Part shown: positions 32,701-41,362 of the stretch, piece after piece
Layout: the number at the start of each line of letters is the position of its first letter
Position numbering within the stretch: position 1 is the first letter of the stretch
Source of the DNA: Ananas comosus
Lineage: Eukaryota; Streptophyta; Magnoliopsida; Poales; Bromeliaceae
NCBI RefSeq assembly: GCF_001540865.1
Contig: NC_033627.1
Location: 13,205,153-13,269,152 of the forward strand
DNA: 64,000 nucleotides
Direction of reading: 5' to 3'
Position numbers and translations under genes: made by a program
The notes under the pieces: generated by a model
What the model was told of the DNA's origin: nothing
The model's database searches: none
Seen by the model: only the letters and a program-made list of their open reading frames with translations

Positions 32701-34528
32701 AAATTTATAATTTTTTAAAAAAATTCTACTTAAACTTAAATTTAATAAAAAGAATTTATTATAATATTTAAATATAATTTATTAAAAATTTTATTATAAT
32801 ATTTAAATATAAATAATATGTATTAATATAGTACAATTAATAATTTTTTAATAAAAATAATGTATTATAATATATAACATATTATATTTATTTAATTTAG
32901 TTTTAATTCAATTTATAATTTTAATTAAGTTTGAAATTAAGCATTGGAATAGCACTATTCCACCAAAATGGTGGAATAGCAAATTTCTTGCTATTCCGGG
33001 ATAATCGGGAATAGCAAGGTTTGACCGGGATAAAATATTCCGATCAAATTTTATCCCGTTTGGCGGAATACCGGGAATAACTTTCGTTATCCCCGCTTAT
33101 CCCTCGAACCAAACGGGGCCTTAGTTTATGTAAATAAGTGCATGTTTTATTGCTCGCGCCATGTAATGTTCCTAACTTTAGTAATTTGGTGTGGCAGCTG
33201 AGAAGCTCGGACTACCAACCTCGCCGCCTTATCTCTCCATCTCGTCTAACTCAAATGCTTCTGCCTTTGTCGATGGCGTTAACTTCGCCTCAGGAGGTGC
33301 TGGGGTTCTTGATTCCACGAACTCAGTAAGCTCTTAACACAGTTTGATTCGACAAACTCCGAAGCATCTGTATGGAACAATTTAAAAAATAACATGGCTT
33401 GATGCATACCGATAGCTACGCATTTAACATAAGCCATTTGTATTGCAGGATCAGTGTATTGCACTGAACAAACAGATAGATTACTACTCAACTGTATATG
33501 GAGCTTTGGTGCAGCAGCTTGGGAGTGACCAAGCCCAAAGCCACCTAGCCAAGTCGATCTTCGTCATCGTGATCGGGAGCAATGACATGCTCCACTACGT
33601 TAAATCGAGCTCACAGAACAAGCTCAAGAGTCCTCAACAACAATTTGTCGATTCCTTAGTTTCTTCACTTGATGGCCAACTAAAGGTATAGAGTTAGTCG
33701 TGTAAGAGATTAGAACTTGCATGTGTATGACGCGATTGTAGCTTCTGTAGAAGTGTTGTTGTTGAGTACGAAGGTTTAGAAAAGCATTAAAAGTTTTGCT
33801 TGTTAAAATTTCCTTCGCCGCTTCCAGCTGCAGCTAGAAGCAAAGCCTTCAAATTGGCTTTCCCTCCCTGCTTCTCGAGTAAAAGTATTGTTACTTGCTG
33901 TTATAGTTATAGCTTGTTATTAACAAATTTCAAATCTCGATTTCAGAGAATATACAACCTCGGCGCCCGTAAGTTCGCGTTCATTGGCACCGGGCCGATC
34001 GGCTGCTGCCCGTCGATGCGGAAGCAGAACAAAACCGAGGGCTGCAATCAAGAAGCGAATGATATGTCAGTTCTGTACAATAAAGGAGTTACTTCTCTTC
34101 TTCAGAACATGGCAACGGATTTCGGCGACATGAGCTATTCCTTCTTCGATACCTCACTTGCATTGCTCGAATACATCCAGCAACCAGCAACATATGGTAC
34201 GAAAACAATCCGGTTCGCAGGTTCCCGGTTTCAATCAATCATGAACTTCGAAAGCTCGTACCTAACCTTATGTTTCCCCCATCCCTTTCTTTGCTGATAA
34301 TTTATAGGATTTGCTGAGGTGAAAGCTGCATGCTGTGGTCTGGGAGATCTGAACGCGAAGATCGCCTGCATTCCAATCTCGACTTACTGTGCGAATCGGT
34401 CGGACCACATCTTCTGGGACTTCTACCATCCAACAGAGACCACCGCCGGCATGCTTAGTTCGACTGCATTCGACGAATCTGCGCCTTACGTTTATCCTAT
34501 GAATATAAGGCAGTTGGCTGCTCTCTGA
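19290..34528 (+). CDS. GDSL esterase/lipase with a 13.7-kb first intron (5 exons, 362 aa)
   Basis: This is a secreted SGNH/GDSL-family serine esterase/lipase. Exons: 19290-19542, 33198-33325, 33449-33685, 33947-34196, 34308-34528. Phases match across every join and the total is 1089 bases ending in TGA. Residues 1-27 form a Cys-rich signal peptide. Block I GDSLADVGNNN carries the nucleophile Ser39. Block II Gly is in VNFASGGAGVLD. Block III GSND is at 170-173. Block V, WDFYHP, gives Asp327 and His330 of the triad. All catalytic positions are present and the length is typical. Intron 1 (19543-33197) is extraordinarily long for this family and consists mostly of transposons. Exon 1 and exons 2-5 fit one conserved protein, but fusion of a first exon with a neighbouring paralogue cannot be excluded without transcripts. 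Substrate unknown. Confidence 0.85.
19558..19597 (+). repeat. (CTT)n microsatellite just inside GDSL intron 1
   Basis: About eight CTT units followed by a T-run begin some 15 bases after the exon 1 donor at 19543. Confidence 0.8.
20176..20408. mobile_element. (TA)n-flanked palindromic element L
   Basis: The element lies between a short (TA)n tract at 20162-20175 and a long one at 20409-20446. Its left end (ATATTATTAATAGTACC) is matched in reverse by its right end (GGTACTATTAATATTATT). The interior carries the decayed phrase AAACCATATTATTCCACCAAC shared with elements F and I. Confidence 0.65.
20450..21830 (-). mobile_element. Non-coding leader region of an LTR retrotransposon (minus strand)
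   Basis: On the minus strand this stretch lies directly downstream of a primer-binding site, where the untranslated leader and gag should be. No gag or pol frame is visible, only AT-rich sequence with many CATGCA and CACATCAC runs. It is either a truncated leader or a coding-free (LARD/TRIM-like) element. The left limit is uncertain. Confidence 0.4.
21831..21842 (-). other. Primer-binding site for initiator tRNA-Met
   Basis: The minus strand reads TGGTATCAGAGC, the standard plant LTR-retrotransposon PBS complementary to the 3' end of initiator tRNA-Met. It lies one base inside an LTR whose edge is the TGTAAG at 21844 (..CTTACA on the minus strand). Confidence 0.8.
21844..23010 (-). mobile_element. 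LTR of a retrotransposon (minus strand; outer edge uncertain)
   Basis: The inner edge is fixed by the adjacent PBS. The stretch contains features also seen, in the other orientation, in the plus-strand LTR-like sequence at 25.0-26.9 kb, such as GGCGAAGTCGATT and a CTT-rich zone. Its outer half holds the dense ACCGGT repeat cluster. No partner LTR was found to the left, so only the 5' end of the element remains. Confidence 0.55.
22690..22985. repeat. Cluster of ACCGGT palindromes
   Basis: ACCGGT occurs nine times (plus one ATCGGT variant) in about 300 GC-rich bases, mostly inside GAGACCGGTC or GGAACCGGTC contexts. A C11-type homopolymer sits near 22888. The surroundings are AT-rich. Confidence 0.8.
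23214..23672 (-). pseudogene. Retrotransposon gag fragment with CCHC zinc knuckles
   Basis: A 152-codon minus-strand frame carries CVVCGGTHQARRC and then CIHCGQLGHMRDEC. The latter is a perfect CX2CX4HX4C nucleocapsid knuckle as in Ty3/gypsy gag proteins. Arg/Ser-rich flanks support this. The frame stops after VMAGMV, just where the protease region would begin, so it is a remnant. It lies upstream of, not inside, the minus-strand LTR at 21.8-23.0 kb and so probably belongs to another insertion. Confidence 0.7.
23690..24990 (+). mobile_element. LTR-like retrotransposon remnant (plus sense)
   Basis: This stretch ends in CCCCAGGGCGTGACACA, a familiar 3' end of plant Ty3/gypsy LTRs. Internally it has a CTCCGGAGTTGGCC block and later a GGCACCGGCGGAGGCACGGG block. 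The CTCCGGAGTT motif recurs at about 26390 in the next segment. No coding sequence is seen. The left edge is approximate. Confidence 0.5.
24991..26890 (+). mobile_element. Second LTR-like retrotransposon remnant (plus sense)
   Basis: It begins with a leader-like pyrimidine/purine tract, contains GGCGAAGTCGATTCGGCG (similar to the reverse complement of about 22120-22150) and later a CACTCCGGAGTTTAG block parallel to 24070-24090. It has many ATGCATGA-type repeats. No gag or pol frame was found. Edges are uncertain. Confidence 0.45.
26904..27131. mobile_element. (TA)n-flanked palindromic element A
   Basis: The termini are GAGTTGAGCTATGATACTTT and the reverse complement of AAGTATTCTAGCCCTAC. A hairpin ATACTTttacAAGTAT lies about 12 bases from the left end. 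The interior has three CACCTACCAC units. (TA)n borders both sides. Confidence 0.7.
27264..27515 (+). mobile_element. (TA)n-flanked element B, 252 bp
   Basis: Left end GAGTTGGACTGAGCTATTAT, right end TATTAATAGTATTCCAGCC. Element H at 29769-30020 is its reverse complement at about 93 percent identity by eye, so it is a true dispersed family. Confidence 0.8.
27529..28070. mobile_element. (TA)n-flanked long-TIR element C, 542 bp
   Basis: About 190-200 bases at each end are inverted copies of each other. CGATCGGCTCCGTTAAACTT at the left is mirrored by AAGCTTAACGGAGCCGATCG at the right. Both ends carry ATGCTATCGGAAGCA-type hairpins. Related copies are E, G and K. There is no ORF. Confidence 0.85.
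28103..28364. mobile_element. (TA)n-flanked near-perfect palindrome D, 262 bp
   Basis: The left half (CCGCCCATCAAATTTGATGG, GGTTAGGGTGAAAGAG) is mirrored by the right half (CATTCACCCTAACC, ATCAAATTTGATGGGCGG). The end hairpin is GTGCTattaggAGCAC. A decayed copy is element J at 30308-30577. Confidence 0.8.
28387..28877. mobile_element. (TA)n-flanked chimeric element E
   Basis: The left arm and interior match the 542-bp family (C, G). The right end is different and carries a 13-bp perfect hairpin (28828-28840 with 28847-28859, six-base loop) followed by GTAGCCCAGTC. This looks like a recombinant or end-swapped copy. Confidence 0.7.
28872..28947. repeat. (CT)n(AT)n compound microsatellite
   Basis: A long uninterrupted CT tract passes directly into an AT tract between elements E and F. 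Confidence 0.9.
28948..29180. mobile_element. (TA)n-flanked element F
   Basis: Left end GTCCAGCTATGGTGCTTG, with hairpin arms TGCTTG and CAAGCA. The right end returns TTGATACTTTTAAAAGCAT. The interior includes ACTATTCAACCAACCACTTA, shared in reverse with element I. Confidence 0.65.
29198..29740. mobile_element. (TA)n-flanked long-TIR element G, 543 bp
   Basis: This is the same family and length as C: GATCGGCTCCGTTAGAGTT at the left, mirrored by GTCTAACGGAGCCGATC at the right, with central CAGCCGTTGATTTTGAGCCC. The end hairpin is TGCTTatggAAGCA. (TA)n flanks both sides. Confidence 0.85.
29769..30020 (-). mobile_element. (TA)n-flanked element H, inverted copy of B
   Basis: Reverse complement of element B across its whole length. 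The left end carries the perfect palindrome ACTATTAATAGT. Confidence 0.8.
30045..30296. mobile_element. (TA)n-flanked element I, 252 bp
   Basis: Left end GGCTGGGGCTACTATACTTT with hairpin TATACTTttatAAGTATA. The right end is the reverse (CTTATAAAAATATAGTAGCC). The interior is related to F in reverse. Confidence 0.7.
30308..30577. mobile_element. Decayed (TA)n-flanked element J, relative of D
   Basis: Keeps the D layout: GGCTACTGCGCTACTAAGAG at the left, a GGTTAGGATAAGAGAGAAAA block, and AAATTTAGGAGCACATAAGC at the right. It has many substitutions. Confidence 0.6.
30764..30922 (-). mobile_element. SINE copy d (minus strand) with about 14-bp target-site duplication
   Basis: A T-run (reversed poly(A)) at 30764-30780 is followed by the family 3' part (CGTTTATTTCATTTAGAAAT) and the tRNA-like head, ending at GAGACGGTCGGT. 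The direct repeat AATTAAAAAGATGT occurs at 30750-30763 and again at 30923-30936. Confidence 0.85.
31225..31416. mobile_element. MITE, 192 bp, copy 2
   Basis: Same family as 18284-18474, same orientation and length. GGAAAAATTTTAGAATACAA is at the left and GTGTAGAATTCCTCC at the right, with inner pair TAACAAACTAATCAAA and ATGATTGGTTTGTTA. Confidence 0.7.
31417..32327. other. Intron sequence without recognised features
   Basis: This is part of GDSL intron 1. It has a more balanced base composition than the MITE zone. No exon, repeat or RNA gene was recognised. Confidence 0.4.
32331..33120. mobile_element. PIF/Harbinger-like non-autonomous element (790 bp, TTA duplication)
   Basis: The termini GGTATCGTTTGGTTCGGAGA and, reversed, GGCCCCGTTTGGTTCGAGGG form imperfect terminal inverted repeats that continue into ATAAGC on both sides. 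TTA flanks the element at 32328-32330 and 33121-33123, the usual 3-bp duplication of Tourist/Harbinger elements. The interior is very AT-rich with no transposase. It ends 77 bases before GDSL exon 2. Confidence 0.75.
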
Positions 34529-35490
34529 TATGGATTTATGAGAATTGAAAAACTCCTTTTTCGATGCACCAGCATCTCCCGTCATGTAAAACAAGATTGA
34601 AATACAAAAGGTCAATGTAATGTCATGTACTAATATAGATATACCAATACCATCCACTACCATAAAAATTTATGGCAATTGCAGCAACAGTTTATTGACA
34701 TGAGTTCCACAATCTTTTTTTTTTAGAGCTTTTTTTTTTTTAAGAGTTTTTAAGACTCGGACTGGATGTTAAAAGAACATTACGTCGCAATTCTGCATTG
34801 CATTGATTTTCTCTATTCTGATAGTATTACATATCGGATTGCAGTAATAGGCAAATTTGTCCGAGAGACGAATTTTCAGGTCAAAAGCACGACATAAACG
34901 AAAACACAAAAAGTGAATATTTTTAATGCGAGAAAACCAACAAAATGAAAACTTTAATGTAGTTCAATTTCAGTTCCATTTTGTTTCAAACTGTTAATTC
35001 CAAACTTGATCTACTTGTTTTAATTTTTTAAAATCAGACACAATTCAACTCTGTCACCATTTTTCTTCAAAGCCAATTATGCTAAGACTTTGTTATGGTG
35101 CTAGAGAGATATTCTACAAGAGGAAAAGAAGAAAAAGAAAGGAAAAGGGCAAAGGAGCAAACTATGAAAAGCATACGAAACTCACTTGTCTCTGTATCAA
35201 GCTTGTACTTTGGTGAGGTTAACAGAAATTTGCCCCTATATGGAGTATGGCCCACCACACAAATATCTCATTTTACAAACTTAAATCAAAATATTTTGAA
35301 AAACTTCAAAATCTATCATCCTAAAGTAAATTTAGTCTAAGCTACAAACTTAAAATTAATGCTACCTCGCAACCAAAAATAAAGATTCTAATTGATTGAG
35401 ATGCAATCCCCTTCATTTTGAAATTAGTCCGAAAGTTAACTTTTTTTCCTTTCAAAGCTATACTAACTGAATTCAAATTAACATTTACTT
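34529..35490. other. 3' flank of the GDSL gene and spacer
   Basis: The GDSL 3' UTR probably occupies the first 150-200 bases. After that comes AT-rich sequence with T-runs near 34716 and 34730. No gene is seen. Confidence 0.5.
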
Positions 35491-35491
35491 A

Positions 35492-35586
35492 CGGTTCGAA
35501 TCCTAATTGATTCATATTTTTAGTTCAGATTATTTTTAAATAAAATAAACAAAACTAATACCATACTTACCTATCTCTCAAAAAAA
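35492..35586 (+). mobile_element. SINE copy e (5'-truncated, plus strand)
   Basis: Begins at the B-box-like GGTTCGAATCC, continues through TTGATTCATATTTTTAGTTC and AAATAAAATAAACAAA, and ends TACCTATCTCTC plus A-run. The tRNA-like head is missing. Confidence 0.65.
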
Positions 35587-35898
35587 TATTTACTTACAAA
35601 AGTCCATTCAAAGGAAATATAATCTCCAACGATTTTTTTAAAAAAAAAGGAAAAAAAAAAAAACTCTATGAAAAGCATGCATAGAAAACTCGCTTCCACC
35701 GTCCAGCAACTTACCATCCACACAATGCCTCTTCTCACCAAAATCCATGGATTATCCAAAAACCTCTCTCTCTCTTCTCTCTTCTTCTCCTACACACTCT
35801 CCTTCAATGTCCAACCAATCACACATAATACCCTAATAAACTGCTAAACTCCTTGCAACCCCTCCAACATCCCCCCCCAACAAAACCTCCCCCAAACC

Positions 35899-37192
35899 AT
35901 GCTGCTTAACCTCCTCATCCACCCTTATCCCTCTTCCCCTCCGACTCCCCCTTCCTCTCTCTTTCCCCCAAACCCTAACCCTAAAAATCCTAACACCTCC
36001 TCCCTCTCGCTCCACACTATAGTTTTCCCCAGCAGCAGCAGCAGCAGCAGTCGTCGGCGAGGGCGGCGGCGGCCGGTGGCAGGGGCGGCGGCGGCGGGAG
36101 GATTGCTGGAGGGGGCGCAGTCGGTGGCGGAGGCGGCGTCGGTGCTGGCGGCGATCGTGCTGGTGCACGAGTGGGGCCACTTCGCGGCGGCGGCGGTGCG
36201 GGGGATCCGCGTGAGCCAGTTCGCGGTGGGGTTCGGCCCGGTGCTGGCCCGCTTCGTCTCCCGGGGCGGCGACGGGGTGGAGTTCTCCGTGCGCGCCTTC
36301 CCCCTGGGCGGGTACGTGGCCTTCCCGGACCCGGACGACCCCGACCTGCCCTTCCCCCCCGACGACCCCGACCTCCTCCGCAACCGCCCCCTGCCCGACC
36401 GGCTCCTCGTCGTCTCCGCGGGGGTGGCCGCCAACGCCCTCTTCGCCTTCCTCCTGGTGCTCGCCCAGTCCCTCCTCCTCGGCCTCCCCTCCCGCCTCCC
36501 CCTCCGGTGGCCTTCGTCCCCGACGTCCGCGCACCTCCTCCCCCCCCGCCGCCCTCGCCGGCCTCCTCCCCGGCGACGTCGTCCTCTCCGCCCCCTCCGT
36601 CGCCGACCTCGTCGACGCCATCAAGCGCAGCCCCTCCTCCCCCGTCCCCCTCACCGTCTCCCGCGGCGCCCAGACCCTCCGCCTCGTCGTCGTCCCCGAC
36701 CCCGCCCCCGACGGCTCCGGCCGCATCGGCGTCCAGCTCTCCCCCAACTTCCGCCTCACCCGCCTCCGCCCCGCCTCCCTCCCCGACGCCCTCGCCCTCT
36801 CCTGGGCCGAGTTCGCCCAGCTCTCCCTCTCCGTCCTCGACGGCCTCAAGAACACCTTCCTCAACCTCTCCGAGTCCGCCGACAAGGTCTCCGGCCCCGT
36901 CGCCATCATCGCCGTCGGCGCCGAGGTCGCGCGCTCCAGCTCCGACGGCCTCTTCCAGTTCGCCGCCGTCATCAACCTCAACCTCGCCGTCATCAACCTC
37001 CTCCCCCTCCCCGCCCTCGACGGCGGCTCCCTCGCCCTGCTCCTCGTCGAGGCCGCCCGCGGCGGCCGCAAGCTCCCGCGCGAGGTCGAGCAGCGGATCA
37101 TGTCCTCCGGCGTCCTCGTCGTGCTCGCGCTCGGAATGTTCCTCATCGTCCGCGACACCCTCAATCTCGATTTCATCAAGGAGATGTTGTGA
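35899..37192 (+). pseudogene. ARASP: Chloroplast S2P/M50 membrane metalloprotease (ARASP-like), two frameshifts
   Basis: This is a site-2-protease family zinc metalloprotease predicted for plastid membranes, related to Arabidopsis ARASP. The first frame (from ATG 35899) gives a Ser/Pro-rich presumptive transit peptide, then a membrane helix with the zinc motif HEWGH (residues 90-94), GFGPVLARF, and further helices (VAANALFAFLLVLAQSLLLG). Near 36507 the homologous reading moves to the second frame (VAFVPDVRA). Near 36540, at a C-run, it moves to the third frame, which continues through the PDZ part (AALAGLLPGDVV), KVSGPVAIIAVGAEVARS, the second catalytic motif NLLPLPALDGG and the end LDFIKEML at TGA 37190-37192. 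Both shifts are consistent with one missing base each within about 40 bases of very GC-rich sequence. The rest is intact, so assembly error is at least as likely as true inactivation. No intron is needed. Confidence 0.8.
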
Positions 37193-38071
37193 TGGAGGAG
37201 GGACGCCAAAACTTTTGAATTTTGGACTGAAGCATTCATTGAAAGCACTGAAGGGGTGGTTCTTGGTCGCGAGATTCGAATTCGGATTCCGCAGGCGAAA
37301 ATGGTGATCAAGCATTGCTCTCTTGATCCTTTCCCTGGTTTGATTTGTGCTCTGCAGCGGCCGCGGATAAGCTGATCATGTAGAATAGTAGGATGTTTGT
37401 TAAATTGTTTGTGCATGCTCTCCTATACCAGAGAAACACAAGTTTTTATGATTTCGCTCTCAAGGGTAATAGAATTACATGTCAAATTATTCTTTTCTCT
37501 CTTTTCTACTACTGATTGAAAGAAGTTACAGGGGCTGGTTGGATAGTACTTACACTGCTTTTTATATTTGATCTTTCTGTTTATATGAAGCTGCAGTGTC
37601 TCTAGTGGGTGTTATGCAGTTTTAGTTAATATTTTGAGAAGGTTCTTTTGATCCGCAAAAACATAAGACCTGCTTGGGTTCTTGCACGTCTTGTTTAGTA
37701 CATATATTTTGTTCACTCAAGAGCTTTGTAGCTGTTGGTCAACGAATGAGTATGATTCGACGTATAGATAGGCATGAGTTTTTGATTTCACAGCTGAATG
37801 TATTGTCTTGGAAAAGTAGGTGCTTTAAGAATTTGTGGGGGAGCGAATATTAACTCTTTTTAGATGGCAATTGCAAAAGAAAATTCTTATAATATCATTG
37901 GATTATGACTTTGTCCCTCACAAGGCTCTACCCATCATGATTTGCTGAGATCGGTGTCGCAGCAACGTGGTGATTTAACATAATTTTGAGAGTTTGTTAG
38001 ATGTCAAAATAAGTTATCTGGTGATATATAGTTGACGACAAGGTCATCTCAAGTGCAAAGGAAAAAAAAAA
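37193..38071. other. 3' flank of the S2P gene
   Basis: Probable 3' UTR followed by ordinary AT-rich spacer. No gene is seen before the duplicated block. Confidence 0.45.
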
Positions 38072-38755
38072 ATTATCAGTGGTTTTTCTGTTATGTTGGC
38101 TGTGCCTGGTTGGCTTGTTTACAACATTTTGCATATTACTTCTTTTGTGTGTGTTTTTGATTCAATGCGTTATACTGGGTGCCTGAAAGATGGATTTGAA
38201 CAAAGAATTGAACCTGCTTGATGCCTACTATGTTTATGTGGTGTATCTGCATGGAAGTTGTAGCTACATAACAGTGGTTTGCAACTCGGAATTTCCTATA
38301 TATTTATAAGAAGCCAACTTGATATCAAATGTTTATGGTGCCTTTTATTGGTTGTTTTGCGGGTAGCCACCTCTCTTGCAAGTAAGAGATTGGCGGGTAG
38401 AATTCGTTTGCATGTGTATATGTGGGCCTATGGACAGTATTCTTAAAATAGCAATGCTAATGGTACACCCAAACATGGGTGTAGATCTTACGTCTTATCC
38501 ATCTGATGAATGAGAATTTATGTATCACGAATATTTCTACAAGTTTCGCGTGTCCATCTAATGAATGAGAATTTATGTATCACGAATATTTCTACAAGTT
38601 TCGCGTGTCCATCTAATAAATGAGAATTTATGTATCACGAATATTTCTACAAGTTTCACGTGCCTGTTGTGTCTGTGTCAAACTCGTGTTCAATATGAAC
38701 ACGCCATGAACGCGCGTTCAACTCGTGTCCATGTTGCATCCCATATATATATATA
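38072..38755. repeat. Duplicated block, copy 1 (partner at 51208-51837)
   Basis: From ATTATCAGTGGTTTTTCTG to GTTGCATCCCATATATAT this block is almost identical to 51208-51837, with scattered single-base differences. It follows an A-run and ends at a (TA)n tract in both places. The main length difference is one extra 55-bp minisatellite unit here. Confidence 0.85.
38499..38663. repeat. 55-bp minisatellite, three units
   Basis: Units start at 38499, 38554 and 38609 with CCATCTRATRAATGAGAATT and run to the end of TACAAGTTTCRCGTG. The partner block has only two units. Confidence 0.85.
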
Positions 38756-38763
38756 TATATATA

Positions 38764-39195
38764 TTTACTAAAGAACTCGCGCTTCGTTGTGGATAAATAA
38801 AATTTTAATTCATTAATACTTGGATATCTACCGCTTGAATTTAGCAACCGTTGAACTCTCACTCTTTTATATCACCATTATAAAATATCATATTTAATTA
38901 AATTTTCAAAATATTTTAAATCGCATATGCCGCCTACGGTTTCCCTCCCCTTCCTTTTACTCAACGAAGCCGACGATATAATCAGGCAATATGGAAGAGA
39001 AGAGATTTTAAGATTTTAGGATTTGAATTTCGGATGCTAATTAATATGTAGGATTTTGCATATATTTATTTATTCTCCAATTCGCTTTGTTATATTTGAT
39101 TTAGATTTGTAATTATCTAAATAGAAGTTAAATTCTAATCTAATTAGGATTAGATATAATTTAGATTTAATTTGGCATATATAGATTGTAATTAG
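38764..39195. other. Spacer upstream of the F-box relic
   Basis: AT-rich sequence with short inverted ATTCTAATCTAATTAGGATTAG-like stretches near 39130. No start codon or first exon for the following gene was identified here. Confidence 0.35.
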
Positions 39196-40473
39196 GAGGA
39201 TAATTCTAATTTGGCAGATCGCCGTTTGACTCCGCACGCATGCTCGAAGAAGAGAATTAGAAGAAAGCCGGCAGCAGCAGCAGATCAGGAGTTGAAGCGC
39301 CAGAAAAGAAATATTCAACAGCAGAATGCAGAAGACGACGGCCATCGCCACCGCGATTGGGCCGTCCTCCCGGACCTCATTCTGCATTCGCTCCTCGGCA
39401 GGCTTTTCCTCTCGGCCGATAGCTCCGCTCCCTCCACCTTCGCCTCCGTCTGCAGATCCTGGCGCTCGTTTTTTGCCGCTTCGAAGCAGTGTATCGTGTC
39501 GAATCTCCCTCCCTTGCTCCTCAGGCCCCGGTGGCACGCGCCCTCGCGTGATATCCTCCCCCTGGAAGGCGCAAAGAAGCGGCCCTTTGTACATGAGCCA
39601 TTCTTCGATGTTCTCAGCATTGCCTCCCCGCAGTCCAAATCGCAGTTGTGAAATGATAGGCTGGCTAACTCGTACATGTGCGGGTTCTCTCACGGCTACA
39701 TCATCACGATGGACAGCCGCACCAACCGGCCCGTCCTCACCGACCCGTTCACCGGGGAGGACCTCTGGCTGTTCCCTCCTCCCCCTCCCAACCACTTTGA
39801 AGAAGGTGCGCCTCCTCGCAAGGTCCAACTTGCCATCCTTACTGCTGCCCCTTGTTCGGAGTACTGTAGGATCGTGCTGTATTCCCCAACGCTGTTGGAA
39901 GGCTTCTGGATCTGCAAGGCCAGAAGCTCACAGTGGTCGTATAGGCATTTGAGCATTACATGCGGCAGACCTTCCCAGCTCATTCTCTGCAGACCCAAGA
40001 TTTATGCAATTACCTTCTCGGCACGTATAGTAATCATCAATGTGCTCTTCGACGTGCCTATCGTCGAAATTCTGCCCGAGCGGTGTCCGAGAATGCTCTT
40101 CTTCAACGTCAGCCCTTTCATCACTGAATTCAGCGGCCGGCTTCTTTTCATCCACTGCGATCCACTGAATCCTCCGAACCCCTCGACGACTTTCAGAATC
40201 CAAGTCTATCGGCTGTCGGAGCACCGCTTAGTGAGGATGGAGAGCATAGGGAACTGCGCGTTGTTCGTAGAGACGGAAGGCTTTGTGATGGTGCGTGCGA
40301 ACCCTGGCGGGTGGGGCGCAAAGGAGAATCACATCTGTCTTACGGGGCCACGGTGCAAGAGCTGGAAGGAGGTCTCTGTGGGTGGCCTTGTTGACCTGCC
40401 AGAATTTGTTCCGACGGGAATGTGGAAAATGTGGCCTAGGCCACTCTGGGTGTTGCCTTCCTCATGTTACTAA
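39196..40473 (+). pseudogene. F-box/DUF295 (KIB-type) protein gene, interrupted by an in-frame stop
   Basis: A single reading frame encodes an N-terminal basic segment, an F-box (WAVLPDLILHSLL..FASVCRSWRSFFAAS) and then a DUF295 beta-propeller region (FSHGYIITMDSRTNRPVLTD, DPFTGEDLWLFPPP..). It ends at the stop before 40474. Such proteins serve as SCF ubiquitin-ligase adaptors (family knowledge). A TGA at 39649-39651, after SPQSKSQL, breaks the frame. The following codons (NDRLANSYMCGF) continue the same protein in the same frame, so this is a point nonsense change rather than a frameshift. No in-frame ATG precedes the F-box: the nearest upstream stop is at 39193-39195. An upstream exon or loss of the start must be assumed. 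Most likely a pseudogene. Confidence 0.75.
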
Positions 40474-40801
40474 GTCATTAGTAAACATTCATGCTCGCAT
40501 ATTTATATGTATTCTGGTCCTGAGAGCATCTCTTTTGTTTTATTTATCACAAACTGCACTATCATGCTGTGTTTTGGTTTGCAGTGGTCTAATGTTATAA
40601 CAATTAATGGTCATTGCTGAAGAATTTAGTATTTTTGATTGCTATTGTTAGATGTGACTAGAAATTGATTAACGACTCAAGTTCGGGTTTTCGACTCGCC
40701 GACAGCTTCGCGGTGCAACCAAATTGATACACTTTAAACCACAGGGTATTAAAATAAAAAAGTGTGAAACCACGGGGGGGTTTTTTGAAGTTTTTCCAAA
40801 A
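40474..40801. other. Spacer between the F-box relic and the NLR1 upstream block
   Basis: No gene is seen. A G-run (GGGGGGG) lies near 40774. Confidence 0.4.
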
Positions 40802-41362
40802 ATTATTAATGTACTAACCCTCAAACTGTGAAGGATTTTGATTTGTTAATGTATGCATTCTACAAGTGTCATATGAATATATTAACATATTAACAACCCG
40901 TAAATTTAGCTTTTTGGGGGGAGGGTCCAAAGCAATTCTCTTTGTGTGAAGGAATTTCCAATCTCTATTAGGTAGCTGATTCTTGTTTATCCGCACAAAG
41001 CATTCAACTTTCCACCGTCCAAAGCAAAAAGCATTCAACTTTCCACCGTCCAAAGCATTATTCTTTGTCATGATTTTTTCTGTAATAGTAAATAGAAAGA
41101 GAGACTAAATTGAAACAATTCAAGTGACCCTCGCTCTCTTAGATTGAGATAGATGTTGACAGAGCAACAGAGAGAGCATAAGTTCTTCTGAAAAAGAAAA
41201 AGAGACAGCGCAGTACAATAATTGGTGCTATTCAATTGATCAATAATAGATGAGATGTATCCACACATACCATGAAACAGTTGCTATAGTTCTTAAATAT
41301 TGTTATCTTCAGCAACTTATATATGCAGCTGAGTGAAAGAAGGAGGAGGAAAGAGATCACTA
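40802..41362 (+). repeat. NLR1 upstream block, duplicated upstream of NLR3
   Basis: From ATTATTAATGTACTAAC up to the NLR1 start codon, this sequence matches 62366-63120 closely. The differences are a SINE present only in the other copy and different local tandem duplications (here a roughly 30-bp AAAGCATTCAACTTTCCACC duplication at about 41003-41055). It should contain the NLR1 promoter; TATATAT lies at 41319-41325. Confidence 0.85.

Noticed and set aside
35833..37416. Very long open frames antisense and in other frames of the S2P gene (Arg/Pro/Ala/Gly-rich, up to 527 codons)
   Set aside because: Extreme GC content removes stops in all frames. Composition is low-complexity and only the sense S2P reading shows family motifs.
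41333..41362. Upstream extension of the NLR1 frame beginning with GTG
   Set aside because: A non-ATG start is not credible; the conserved ATG at 41363 is shared with both paralogues.
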